A DNA stretch of 64,000 bases from an uncultured Candidatus Actinomarina sp. (lineage in GTDB: Bacteria; Actinomycetota; Acidimicrobiia; Actinomarinales; Actinomarinaceae), in the NCBI GenBank assembly GCA_902615855.1, contig CACMQN010000002.1, positions 84,054 to 148,053 on the forward strand, read 5' to 3'. Under the pieces are notes generated by a model, which did no database searches, had not been told where the DNA came from, and was given only the letters and a program-made list of their open reading frames with translations. Below, one piece after another: positions 49,835 through 59,251 of the stretch. The translations under genes were made by a program, and so were the position numbers. The first letter of the stretch is position 1. The number at the start of each line of letters is the position of its first letter.

Positions 49835-51201
49835 ATAAAAAAGAAACAAGAATAGAAAAAGACTCAATGGGTGAATTTGAAGTACCTATTGATGCTATGT
49901 ATGGTGCTTCAACTGCTAGAGCAATTGAGAATTTTCCAATTTCAGAACTAAAGTTCTCTCGATCATTTATAAGAGCACTTGGTGAAATTAAAAAAGCTTG
50001 TGCAATAGTAAATCAAGATAATAAATTATTAGATAAAAAAATAGCAACTGCAATTATTGATGGTGCTGAAGAAGTAATCTCAGGTAATCATGACAAGGAT
50101 TTTGCAGTTGATATTTTCCAAACTGGATCAGGCACTTCTACAAATATGAATGCTAATGAAATCATTGCAAAAATAGCATCTGATAAAACTGGTGAATCAA
50201 TACATCCAAACGACCATGTAAATATGAGTCAATCATCAAATGATGTAATTCCAACAGCAACAAATGTTGCTGCTGTAATAGATGTTACTGAAGGGCTCAT
50301 TCCTGAATTAGATAATCTTATTTCATTACTTAATGAAAAGGCAAAACAGTGGGAGGAAGTCTATAAAAACGGAAGAACTCATTTAATGGATGCTACACCT
50401 GTTAGTTTAGGTCAAGAATTTTCTGGATATGCTGACCTTATTGATGAAAGAATGGGTGACATTAAAGCCTCTTTAGATAATGTCCAGAAATTAGCAATTG
50501 GAGGTACCGCTGTCGGTACTGGAATAAATGCTCCTGATAATTTTGGGGCTGATGTTGCAAGCGAACTTCAATCATCAATAGGAATACCCTTTAAAGAAGT
50601 AGAAAATCATTTCACAAGACAAGGATCAAGAGAAGAAGTGGTTCATTTATCAAGTGCTTTGAAGGCACTTGCAGTATCGCTTTTTAAGATTGCAAATGAC
50701 ATTAGATGGATGGGTAGTGGACCAGTGTCTGGATTGGGAGATTTGAAAATTCCTGCTTTACAACCAGGATCATCAATAATGCCTGGAAAAGTAAATCCAG
50801 TAATACCTGAAATGATGATGCAGGTATCCGCTCAAGTTATTGGAAATGATACAACCATTACGTTTTCATCAGCCAATGGAAATTTTGAGCTAAATACAAT
50901 GCTTCCTGTAATGGCTCACAACCTACTTGAAAGCATTGCTTTACTCACTACTGGAGTAAATGTGTTTGGGAATAAGCTGATAAAAGACCTTGAAGCAAAT
51001 ACTGAGAAGTTAAATGAAGATACTCAAAAAAACTCAATCCTAGTTACAGCACTTGTACCAAAGCTTGGATATGATGTAGCTGCTGAGGTAGCTAAACAAG
51101 CTATGGAAAATGGATTAACAATAAAAGAAGTATTGCTTAGTAAAGAATTAATGCCAGAGGGTGATATTGATGATCTTTTGGATATAGAGAAGCTTATCTA
51201 A
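49831..51201 (+). CDS. fumC: Class II fumarate hydratase
   Basis: FQTGSGTSTNMNANEI, QPGSSIMPGKVNPVIPE; TTG start. Confidence 0.95.
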   Translation: MNKKETRIEKDSMGEFEVPIDAMYGASTARAIENFPISELKFSRSFIRALGEIKKACAIVNQDNKLLDKKIATAIIDGAEEVISGNHDKDFAVDIFQTGSGTSTNMNANEIIAKIASDKTGESIHPNDHVNMSQSSNDVIPTATNVAAVIDVTEGLIPELDNLISLLNEKAKQWEEVYKNGRTHLMDATPVSLGQEFSGYADLIDERMGDIKASLDNVQKLAIGGTAVGTGINAPDNFGADVASELQSSIGIPFKEVENHFTRQGSREEVVHLSSALKALAVSLFKIANDIRWMGSGPVSGLGDLKIPALQPGSSIMPGKVNPVIPEMMMQVSAQVIGNDTTITFSSANGNFELNTMLPVMAHNLLESIALLTTGVNVFGNKLIKDLEANTEKLNEDTQKNSILVTALVPKLGYDVAAEVAKQAMENGLTIKEVLLSKELMPEGDIDDLLDIEKLI

Positions 51202-51632
51202 TGGTCAATAAAATCGCTATTGCTTCCGATCATGCAGGTTTTGAATTAAAACAATTGTTAATAGAATCTTTATCTTCCGATCTTGAAATTGAAGACTTAG
51301 GAACTGATAGTTTGGAACCTTGTGATTTTCCAGATTATGCAACGAAAGTATCTGATTTTGTCTTGGATAATGAGGGTACAAAGGGAGTTTTAATCTGTGG
51401 GACAGGTGTTGGCATGTCTATTGCAGCAAATAAAGTAAAAGGTATCAGAGCCTCTAATGTCACCAATGTAAAAACCGCTGTTCAATCTGTTGAGCATAAT
51501 GATGTAAATGTTCTATGTCTGGGTTCGGAAAATCTAGATATTGAGGCTGCTCAAGAAATAACTGAGTCATTTTTAAATTCCTCTTTTTTAAACGAGGAAA
51601 AATACATAAATAGAATTAATAAACTTAGCTAA
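51201..51632 (+). CDS. rpiB: Ribose-5-phosphate isomerase B
   Basis: IASDHAGFELK, GVLICGTGVGMSIAANKVKGIRAS. Confidence 0.94.
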   Translation: MVNKIAIASDHAGFELKQLLIESLSSDLEIEDLGTDSLEPCDFPDYATKVSDFVLDNEGTKGVLICGTGVGMSIAANKVKGIRASNVTNVKTAVQSVEHNDVNVLCLGSENLDIEAAQEITESFLNSSFLNEEKYINRINKLS

Positions 51633-52493
51633 TTAAGGTATAAATTTGTTTTTACCTTCAAAAACCTTTGTTCCATTTATATAGCTATAGTATTTTCTAC
51701 ATTCACAGGCTAAATATTCTATATCGATTGGATTAAAAGCTCGTTTTGCTTCAGGCCAGTATGTTTTTTGTAGTTCAATCATTTTTTCACCAACTTCTTG
51801 GTGGGAACTTAAACCAAGATGATTTTGTAATCTATCCAGATAAGCAACAGCACCTATCCCTGTAGGAACCTCACTTTCAATTGGAATAATATCAGGTCTG
51901 AACCAAGCTATATCAATAACTGCCATGAATATTGGAAAATCATTTTGCATTTGAAATTCATTATTTATGTTGTTAGTTGCAGTAATTACACTATTGTTTG
52001 ATGATTCAAGAATATCTAGTATAGAATCTTTAACCTCGTAAAATAATCTAGTTGCAGCATCAATTCTTGAGTATTGTTTACCTCTCCATGTAACTGGTTC
52101 AACTGGATATGCAGTTTCATTACACCATGGATCAATACTTTCTAATTTATTTTTTAAGTCATCAGGATCATCTAAATTTTCGGGCGTTAACGTATCTAAA
52201 ACTTCTTGTCTATTACACCATCTTGCAAAAAATACAGCGTTAATTAGTTTTGATGGATTTTCATCTAAATTACCCGCAAATTTAATAATTGATTTACTAA
52301 CTCGATCATCTTCTCTAAAGACATTCAAGAACCTTCCATTTTGAAAAATTTCATCAGTGCTCCATGGAAAATCTTCACCATTTTCTCTTGAAATTCTTAT
52401 ATTTTCTCGTTCTTTACAGAAATCAAAAAAACTTTTTACCGGATTTTCAATAATGAGTCCATCCAGTGCTGTTGCATATTTATTTTCAATCAT
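51633..52493 (-). CDS. Protein resembling 5-hmdU DNA kinase helical-domain / alpha-glutamyl-putrescinyl-thymine pyrophosphorylase (HMUDK_hel/aGPT-Pplase) family
   Basis: FFDFCKERENIRISRENGEDFPWSTDEIFQNGRFLNVFREDDRVSK; C-terminal IEYLACECRKY. ATG at 52493 avoids a 47-nt overlap with the permease. Confidence 0.65.
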   Translation of the reverse strand: MIENKYATALDGLIIENPVKSFFDFCKERENIRISRENGEDFPWSTDEIFQNGRFLNVFREDDRVSKSIIKFAGNLDENPSKLINAVFFARWCNRQEVLDTLTPENLDDPDDLKNKLESIDPWCNETAYPVEPVTWRGKQYSRIDAATRLFYEVKDSILDILESSNNSVITATNNINNEFQMQNDFPIFMAVIDIAWFRPDIIPIESEVPTGIGAVAYLDRLQNHLGLSSHQEVGEKMIELQKTYWPEAKRAFNPIDIEYLACECRKYYSYINGTKVFEGKNKFIP

Positions 52494-52509
52494 TTTTTCT
52501 ATTTTTAAT

Positions 52510-53433
52510 TTATCTATTTTCTCTAAAAAAAGGTATTCCAATATTTTTTGGAGCACCAGTTCTTCCGCCTTTATATATTGTTAAAATTACCAGAATAAAA
52601 ATTGTAATTATGTATGGAGTAATTTTTACAATATAAGGATTTAAATCAAATCCATATGTTTGTAAACGAGGTACAAGTGCTTCCAAGAAACCAAAAAGTA
52701 GAGCTCCTAGTGCTGTTCTATATGGCTTCCACCCTCCAAATATTACTAATGCTAAAGCTATCCACCCCCTTCCAGACGTCATGTTATCTGTCCAATATGG
52801 AACATAACTAAGAGTTAAATAAACGCCAGATAATCCTGCAAAAGCACCTCCAATACACGTTGCAATAAATTGAGTTCTATTTACCTTTAATCCCATAGAA
52901 TCCGCTGCTTTGGAGTCTTCTCCAACTGCTTGGAGTCTCCGTCCAAATAAGGTATTTTGGAGCAGATAAGAAACTGATATCATCAGTATTAATGCAATAT
53001 AAAAAACTATATTTTGACTCATAAGAACTTCAATAAAATTTGATGGTTCATTGTTATTTGATAAACTTTCAATTTTAACATTTAATTTTTTTCCTCTATA
53101 TTCTTTACCCATCAAAGAAGAAAGTGCCAATCCTAAAATAGTCAGAATTAGTCCTGATACAGTTTGATCCTGCTTCAATAAAACAGTAACGAGAGCATGA
53201 ATAGAAGCAAAGGCAGCAGATGACAAGATTCCTACAATTATTGCAAGATATATATTTTCTGTATTAATTGCAGTCATAAATCCTGAAACAGCCCCTATAG
53301 CTATCATTCCTTCAACACCAAGATTAAGAATTCCAGACTTTTCTGTAATCAATTCACCCAAGGCTGCAATAAACAGTAATGTTGCAGCTTGTAAGGTTGC
53401 ATTTAATAGACCAATTAGTTGAATATCAAGCAT
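52510..53433 (-). CDS. Nucleoside-type ABC transporter permease (NupQ/YufQ-like)
   Basis: EKSGILNLGVEGMIAIGA, IALALVIFGGWKPYRTALGALLFGF. Confidence 0.92.
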   Translation of the reverse strand: MLDIQLIGLLNATLQAATLLFIAALGELITEKSGILNLGVEGMIAIGAVSGFMTAINTENIYLAIIVGILSSAAFASIHALVTVLLKQDQTVSGLILTILGLALSSLMGKEYRGKKLNVKIESLSNNNEPSNFIEVLMSQNIVFYIALILMISVSYLLQNTLFGRRLQAVGEDSKAADSMGLKVNRTQFIATCIGGAFAGLSGVYLTLSYVPYWTDNMTSGRGWIALALVIFGGWKPYRTALGALLFGFLEALVPRLQTYGFDLNPYIVKITPYIITIFILVILTIYKGGRTGAPKNIGIPFFRENR

Positions 53434-54484
53434 TTTCTTTTCTTTTTATTTCGTAATTAAAGAAAAATTGTGAGATCAATGCCCCCATTAAAGTTGATGC
53501 TTGTATGATATCAGCAATGTAGGTACTTACTCCAACTGTTTGTATGACTGAACCACCTATTGAGAGGGCACCGAATAAGCAACCGACTAAAAATATTCCA
53601 ATAGGCCTCATTCCCGTGATAGCAGCGACAATTATTGCAGTGTAACCAAAACCTTGGGAAATTCCTGTTGATAATCTGTGTGTTTGACCTAAAAGCTCAA
53701 TTCCTCCAGCTAATCCAGCAAATCCACCTCCAATTAACATGGCAATGAATGCTTTTTGTTTTGCATTTATGCCTGCATATATAGCAGTCAATTCTGAACC
53801 ACCTGCGATTCTCAACTCATATCCAAATATTGATTTATTTTTTAGATAAAAAGCAATAACTGTAAATGTAATACAAACAATAAAACCAAAACTTAATTTT
53901 CCAAATATCGTTGGTAAATAGACCTCTTCCCCAATATATTCTGCAGCCGGAAAATTTAGAGATCCTGGATCTTTCCACGGGCCATTTATTAGATATATAG
54001 TTATACCTATTGCAATATAATTTGTAAGCAAAGTTGTAATTATTTCATTAACACCAAAAAAAACTTTTGTAATGGCTGGTATGAGTATACAAATTGCTCC
54101 ACCGACAAATCCTGAAATTAATAAAACAAATATCAACATCGTTGAGTTTGTAACTTGAGTATTTATATAAATATAGTTAACTGCTATTGCTCCAAAAAAA
54201 ATTTGACCTTCTGCCCCTATGTTCCAAAACTTTACAGAATTAATTATCGATATACCTAACCCCGCCAAAATTAAAGGAACCGCTTTATTGAGAGAAGATG
54301 TAAAGCTATTTACGCTACCCAAAGACAATCTAAACATTAATGAAAATGTCTCCAATGGATTTTTTTCTTGAATAATTAAAATAATTGTTCCAATCATTAA
54401 CGCTATTACAAACCCAATTAAAAACGAATAAAAAGTACTTAGTTCGCTAACATTCTGTTTTTTGGAAAGAAAGAAATTACCCAT
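53426..54484 (-). CDS. Nucleoside-type ABC transporter permease (NupP/YufP-like)
   Basis: FWNIGAEGQIFFGA, GVNEIITTLLTNYIA, INAKQKAFIAMLIGGGFAGLAGG. Confidence 0.92.
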   Translation of the reverse strand: MGNFFLSKKQNVSELSTFYSFLIGFVIALMIGTIILIIQEKNPLETFSLMFRLSLGSVNSFTSSLNKAVPLILAGLGISIINSVKFWNIGAEGQIFFGAIAVNYIYINTQVTNSTMLIFVLLISGFVGGAICILIPAITKVFFGVNEIITTLLTNYIAIGITIYLINGPWKDPGSLNFPAAEYIGEEVYLPTIFGKLSFGFIVCITFTVIAFYLKNKSIFGYELRIAGGSELTAIYAGINAKQKAFIAMLIGGGFAGLAGGIELLGQTHRLSTGISQGFGYTAIIVAAITGMRPIGIFLVGCLFGALSIGGSVIQTVGVSTYIADIIQASTLMGALISQFFFNYEIKRKENA

Positions 54485-55973
54485 TTATACCAGCCATTGC
54501 CAAGCCAACTTTTGATATATCCATTTCACCTGTTTCAAAAGATTGAATTATTTTCCCTTCAAAGATTACTAATAATCTGTTACTTAATTTGAATAGCTCA
54601 TCAAGATCTTCGGATATGAGGAGTATGGCTGTGCCATTATTTCTTTGTTCAACAAGCAATTGGTGTATTTTATCAACTGAATTTACATCTAATCCTCTTG
54701 TTGGCTGAGATGCCAAAATCACTTCAGGATTTATTGTCAATTCTCGACCCATTAGCAACTTTTGCATATTTCCTCCAGAAAGTGTTGAAATTTCTGCTTT
54801 AGGATTTCCGGATTTTATTGAGAACTTATCTACCAGATTATTTAGGTATTTATTTGTTTTGGATTTTGATAAGTGTAATGCTGTCTTGGTTTTGAAATAC
54901 TCTCTTACCACTGAATTATCGATTACTGATACACCTGGAGCTAAACCGACGCCCAATCTGTTTTCAGGTATATATGCAAAGTTTAATTTTTTTCTTGATT
55001 TTACACCTTCACCAGTGACGTCTTCATTTTTTATTAATACTTTTCCTTCGTAAATTTTATTAATACCACTTATAAGATTTGCTAACTCAACTTGACCATT
55101 ACCTGAAACTCCAGCAATTCCCAAAATTTCACCACCTTGTATTTCAAAATTAATATCTTCTAATATTTTTATGTTTGTCATCGGATCTTTCAAACTTACA
55201 TTTTCTACTTTTAGTTTTATTTCTGAACGAATATTATCTTTTTTAACTGTATATGTAGTAGCTTCTCCCATCATCATCTCCACTAATTCCTTTGTGGAAG
55301 TAGATTTTGAGTCTATAAATTTTGATACCATTTCTCCATTTTTCATCACAAACAATGCCTCAGTAAATTCTTTGATTTCTTTCAATTTATGAGTGATTAT
55401 TACAATCGTTTTCTCATCTTCAATAGCTAATTTTTGTAACGCAATTTTTAATTGCTCAGTTTCTTGAGGTGTTAGAACTGCAGTAGGTTCATCAAGTAAC
55501 ATAATGTCACTGTTGTTAAATATAAGTTTCATTATCTCAATTTTTTGTTTTTCACCAACAGACAGATCAGCGATGATTCTTTTTTTATCTGTGTTTAGAG
55601 AAAAAATATCTGAATATTTTTTGTAAGCATCATCAAAGTTTTTATTGAATATATTTGCTTTAGACAATTTTAGATTATCTTCAATTGTGAATGAATCAAT
55701 TAATCTAAATTCCTGATGAACCATACCAATTCCAAGTGAATATGCAATTTCAGGTGTTAATTTATTTATTTTTCGACTATGTATATTGATAGTTCCGCGA
55801 TCTGGTTGGTAAAGACCAGAAATAATGTTCATTAATGATGTTTTTCCTGCTCCATTTTCTCCTAGAAGACCATGAATAGTGCCTTTTCTAAGATAGAAAT
55901 CAACGTTGTTTAGCGCTTTGGTTTCACCAAAACTTTTGGAAATATTTCGTAGCTCTAAAATATTTTCATTCAT
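54477..55973 (-). CDS. Nucleoside-type ABC transporter ATP-binding protein (tandem NBDs; NupO/YufO-like)
   Basis: GENGAGKTSLMNIISGLYQPDRGTI; second NBD GVSGNGQ...LSGGNMQKLLMGREL. Confidence 0.94.
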   Translation of the reverse strand: MNENILELRNISKSFGETKALNNVDFYLRKGTIHGLLGENGAGKTSLMNIISGLYQPDRGTINIHSRKINKLTPEIAYSLGIGMVHQEFRLIDSFTIEDNLKLSKANIFNKNFDDAYKKYSDIFSLNTDKKRIIADLSVGEKQKIEIMKLIFNNSDIMLLDEPTAVLTPQETEQLKIALQKLAIEDEKTIVIITHKLKEIKEFTEALFVMKNGEMVSKFIDSKSTSTKELVEMMMGEATTYTVKKDNIRSEIKLKVENVSLKDPMTNIKILEDINFEIQGGEILGIAGVSGNGQVELANLISGINKIYEGKVLIKNEDVTGEGVKSRKKLNFAYIPENRLGVGLAPGVSVIDNSVVREYFKTKTALHLSKSKTNKYLNNLVDKFSIKSGNPKAEISTLSGGNMQKLLMGRELTINPEVILASQPTRGLDVNSVDKIHQLLVEQRNNGTAILLISEDLDELFKLSNRLLVIFEGKIIQSFETGEMDISKVGLAMAGING

Positions 55974-56012
55974 AAAAAAAATTACAGCACCTCAAATTTG
56001 AGGTGCTGTAAT
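55974..56012 (-). terminator. Intercistronic terminator-like hairpin between bmpA-like and ATPase genes
   Basis: 32-nt perfect palindrome ATTACAGCACCTCAAA/TTTGAGGTGCTGTAAT (55981-56012); on the minus strand followed by T7 and immediately by the ATG. Confidence 0.88.
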
Positions 56013-56020
56013 ATATACAC

Positions 56021-57049
56021 TTAATCTAACGTACCGATGACATTATCGATAAAATAGGACATTCCTAGAAGGTCACCATCTGATAATCCTTCAAATATAT
56101 CAAAATCACCATTTGTAATCTCATCTTTTCTTTCTTGTATCAACATTGTTGCATACATAGGTACATCACTTGATACCTCGAATAGATCAACAACGTCAGC
56201 TGATAAACCTGCCCAATATGGAGTTGTAGTAAATTCATCATTTAATATGGAATTGACTAAATCTGTATATAATGGTCCCCAGTTCCAAACCGGTGCTGTC
56301 ACAAATGCATTGGGTGCTGCTTCTTTTCCGTAACCAGTATGATAACCAATCCATTTAGCTCCAGCAGCTTCTGCAGCAATACCTGTAGATGCTGAATCTT
56401 GGTGTTGTGTAAGTACATCAGCACCAGTTTCTAATAGAGCATTTGCAGCTTGCGTTTCTTCTTCAGGACCAAACCAAGTATTAGTCCACACAACTTCTAC
56501 TGTGGCGTCTGGATTGACTTCCTTTACTCCTGTTGCAAAGGCATTAATACCTCTAATGACTTCAGGAATTGGAAACGCAGCAACGTAACCAATTTTGTTA
56601 GACTCTGTTATTGCTCCTGCAGCTAATCCAGAAAGATATCTTGGCTCATATATCTTGCCAAAATAATTTGTATAGTTTGAATCATTTGATTTATACCCAG
56701 AACAATGTAAGAAAATGACATCTGGATATTCAAGTGCCATTTCTTCCATGATATCAAGATAGCCAAAAGTTGTTCCAAAGATAATATTGTACCCTTGTTC
56801 AATATAAGCTTCTGCTACTGTTCTAAATTCAGTTGCATCAGGTGGAACATCCTCTGTATATGCTGTCTCGATACCTGTTTGTTCTACAAGATATTGACGA
56901 CCTTCGTCATGAGCTTGTGTCCATCCACCATCATTTGGTGATCCAAGATAAACAAAAGCGGCTTTGTAATCATCTACGGATGCGGCTCCACCGCATGCCA
57001 TAGTAAGAATACTGATAATAAGTAGGCCTACTGCCCAACTTCTACGCAC
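56021..57049 (-). CDS. BMP family (purine nucleoside-binding) lipoprotein
   Basis: Lipoprotein signal ending LTMACGG; GSPNDGGWTQAHDEGRQYL, IIFGTTFGYLDIMEEMA. Confidence 0.92.
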   Translation of the reverse strand: MRRSWAVGLLIISILTMACGGAASVDDYKAAFVYLGSPNDGGWTQAHDEGRQYLVEQTGIETAYTEDVPPDATEFRTVAEAYIEQGYNIIFGTTFGYLDIMEEMALEYPDVIFLHCSGYKSNDSNYTNYFGKIYEPRYLSGLAAGAITESNKIGYVAAFPIPEVIRGINAFATGVKEVNPDATVEVVWTNTWFGPEEETQAANALLETGADVLTQHQDSASTGIAAEAAGAKWIGYHTGYGKEAAPNAFVTAPVWNWGPLYTDLVNSILNDEFTTTPYWAGLSADVVDLFEVSSDVPMYATMLIQERKDEITNGDFDIFEGLSDGDLLGMSYFIDNVIGTLD

Positions 57050-57157
57050 CCTTACCTCCTTTATAATTGCCTTTCGTAAAAAAACTATTATAACAAATTT
57101 ATTAATTATTTATCTACTTGTAGAAAATAGATTTGTTAAAATGAGCACTTATTATTT

Positions 57158-57610
57158 ATGAAAAAACTTTTTTATTCTTGGGATGAACAGTTTGAAGATA
57201 CAAACAAAATTTGCAGTCTTCTTAAAAGTGATGATTTCATTCCAGATGTTGTAGTTGGAATAAGCAGAGGTGGTTTAATTCCAGGTGTAATGATTTCTCA
57301 TAAACTTGATATTCCATTCAAACCAGTACATGCATCAACAAGAGATTTTCCACATTGGGAGAATTATTTACCTAAACCAAAAGATCAAAAAGTTTTAATC
57401 GTAGATGATATCTGTGATAGTGGTGTCACTTTTGAAAAGTTATCAGAGTATATTAAAGATAATATCAATCATGAATGTGATGTAAGATTCGTCTCCCTCT
57501 GGTGGAATAATGAATGTGATTTCAAACCTCATTACTTTATACGTGATTTAGCAAAAGATTCAGAAGAGGTCTGGATTGATTTTCCCCATGAATCTTGGTG
57601 GGAAAGATAA
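57158..57610 (+). CDS. Phosphoribosyltransferase (xanthine/hypoxanthine PRT-like)
   Basis: VVGISRGGLIPGVMISHKLDIPF; PRPP motif VLIVDDICDSGVTFEKL. Confidence 0.88.
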   Translation: MKKLFYSWDEQFEDTNKICSLLKSDDFIPDVVVGISRGGLIPGVMISHKLDIPFKPVHASTRDFPHWENYLPKPKDQKVLIVDDICDSGVTFEKLSEYIKDNINHECDVRFVSLWWNNECDFKPHYFIRDLAKDSEEVWIDFPHESWWER

Positions 57611-57611
57611 C

Positions 57612-58025
57612 TCAAGCTATCAAATTTTTAGCATATTCCTTTATTGTTTTCAGCATACTGTAAGCGCCATTTCTTCTGGCTGGACTCAATATTACACCAA
57701 GTTCAAATTCTTCCATTAAATCAATTTCAGATGTAACTATGTCTTCAGCTTTTTCATCTGAGTATATTGACGCAATTAAGGTCACCAACCCTTTTGAGAT
57801 AAGAGCATCTGAATCGCTATTAAAAAAAAGTTTTTCATTTTTTTCTTCAGGAACAAGCCAAACTTGGCTTTGACAACCATTTACTTTAAAGTTATCGAGT
57901 CGTAGTTCTGGAGGAAATGAATTATTCTCTTTAGCTTTTTCAATTAAATATTGATATTTTTCCTGATCATTTGGGAAAATATCAAGTATTTTTTTATATT
58001 CATCAACTTTTTCTCTTATAGACAT
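57612..58025 (-). CDS. sufE: Cysteine desulfuration protein SufE
   Basis: VNGCQSQVWL and LSPARRNGAYSMLKTI. Confidence 0.9.
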   Translation of the reverse strand: MSIREKVDEYKKILDIFPNDQEKYQYLIEKAKENNSFPPELRLDNFKVNGCQSQVWLVPEEKNEKLFFNSDSDALISKGLVTLIASIYSDEKAEDIVTSEIDLMEEFELGVILSPARRNGAYSMLKTIKEYAKNLIA

Positions 58026-58027
58026 TT

Positions 58028-59251
58028 TTACCTCAACATTTCGACGCTAGATATGATTGCTGACTTTAATGTATCTATATCTTCTTTGTCGTTATAAATG
58101 TAGGCTGTAGATCTAATTGTTGCATCAATACCTAATTTTCTGTGAAACGGTTGAACACAATGATGGCCTGCTCTTACAGCAACTCCATGTGTATCTAGCA
58201 TCACCGAGAGGTCTGTTGCGTGAACACCGTCAACATACATACCAAAAGTACATCCTGCAATATCTTGTTCGGAATGTATCACATTAACACCATCAATGTC
58301 CAATAGAACTTTCCTACCGTATTCACGCAATTCATCAGAATGCTTTTCAACCTCAGACATACCCAAATTTCCTAAATAATCTACGGCTGCTCCAAGACCG
58401 ATTGCTTCTACATATGGTGGAGTTCCTGCTTCGAATTTATGAGGAACGGGTGCCCAAGTTGCTTTATCATAATGGACTTCTTCAATCATATCTCCGCCGC
58501 CATAAACTGGATCAAGAGAATTTAATAATTCTTTTTTGCCCCAAACAACACCAATACCAGTTGGGCCTAGCATTTTATGTCCCGAGAATACCAAGAAATC
58601 AATTCCTAAATCCTGAACATCAACTTTTCTGTGAGGTACTAATTGAGCACCATCAATAATTAGTAAAGAATCGGAATTTGATCTAACTAAATTATTTATT
58701 TCTTTAATATCAGGTAGCATTCCAGAAAGATTAGATTCACCAACAATTGAAACGACTTTTGTTTTTGATGAAAGCTTTGAGGATAAATCATCAAGATCAA
58801 GTGAAAAGTCATCATTGACTTTTACATAATTAATGTTTAACTTGTATTTTTCAGCAACCATTTGCCAAGGGATAATATTTGCATGGTGTTCAATCTCCGA
58901 TAAGATTATTTCATCACCTTCACCCATTAATTTATTTGCTATTGAATTAGCTAAAAAATTAAGCGCTTCAGTTGTTCCTTTAGTAAAAATTATCTCATCT
59001 GAATCAGATGCATTTAAGAAAGATTGAAGCTTATTCCTAACAGATTCATATTCTTGGGTAGTCTCTGATGAGAGTACATAAGTTCCTCTATGAACATTTG
59101 CGTTATTAAATTTGTAAATATCATTCATCTTATCTATCACAGAGTTAGGTTTTTGTGAGGTTGCACCTGAGTCTAAGTAAGTTAATTTGTTTCCATTGAT
59201 ATTTCTTTCAAATATTGGAAAGTCTTTTTTTATTTCTGAAAATTTGCTCAT
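58028..59251 (-). CDS. sufS: Cysteine desulfurase SufS
   Basis: YLDSGATSQKP, FTKGTTEALNFLANS, FSGHKMLGPTGIGVVWGK, VRAGHHCVQP. Confidence 0.95.
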   Translation of the reverse strand: MSKFSEIKKDFPIFERNINGNKLTYLDSGATSQKPNSVIDKMNDIYKFNNANVHRGTYVLSSETTQEYESVRNKLQSFLNASDSDEIIFTKGTTEALNFLANSIANKLMGEGDEIILSEIEHHANIIPWQMVAEKYKLNINYVKVNDDFSLDLDDLSSKLSSKTKVVSIVGESNLSGMLPDIKEINNLVRSNSDSLLIIDGAQLVPHRKVDVQDLGIDFLVFSGHKMLGPTGIGVVWGKKELLNSLDPVYGGGDMIEEVHYDKATWAPVPHKFEAGTPPYVEAIGLGAAVDYLGNLGMSEVEKHSDELREYGRKVLLDIDGVNVIHSEQDIAGCTFGMYVDGVHATDLSVMLDTHGVAVRAGHHCVQPFHRKLGIDATIRSTAYIYNDKEDIDTLKSAIISSVEMLR

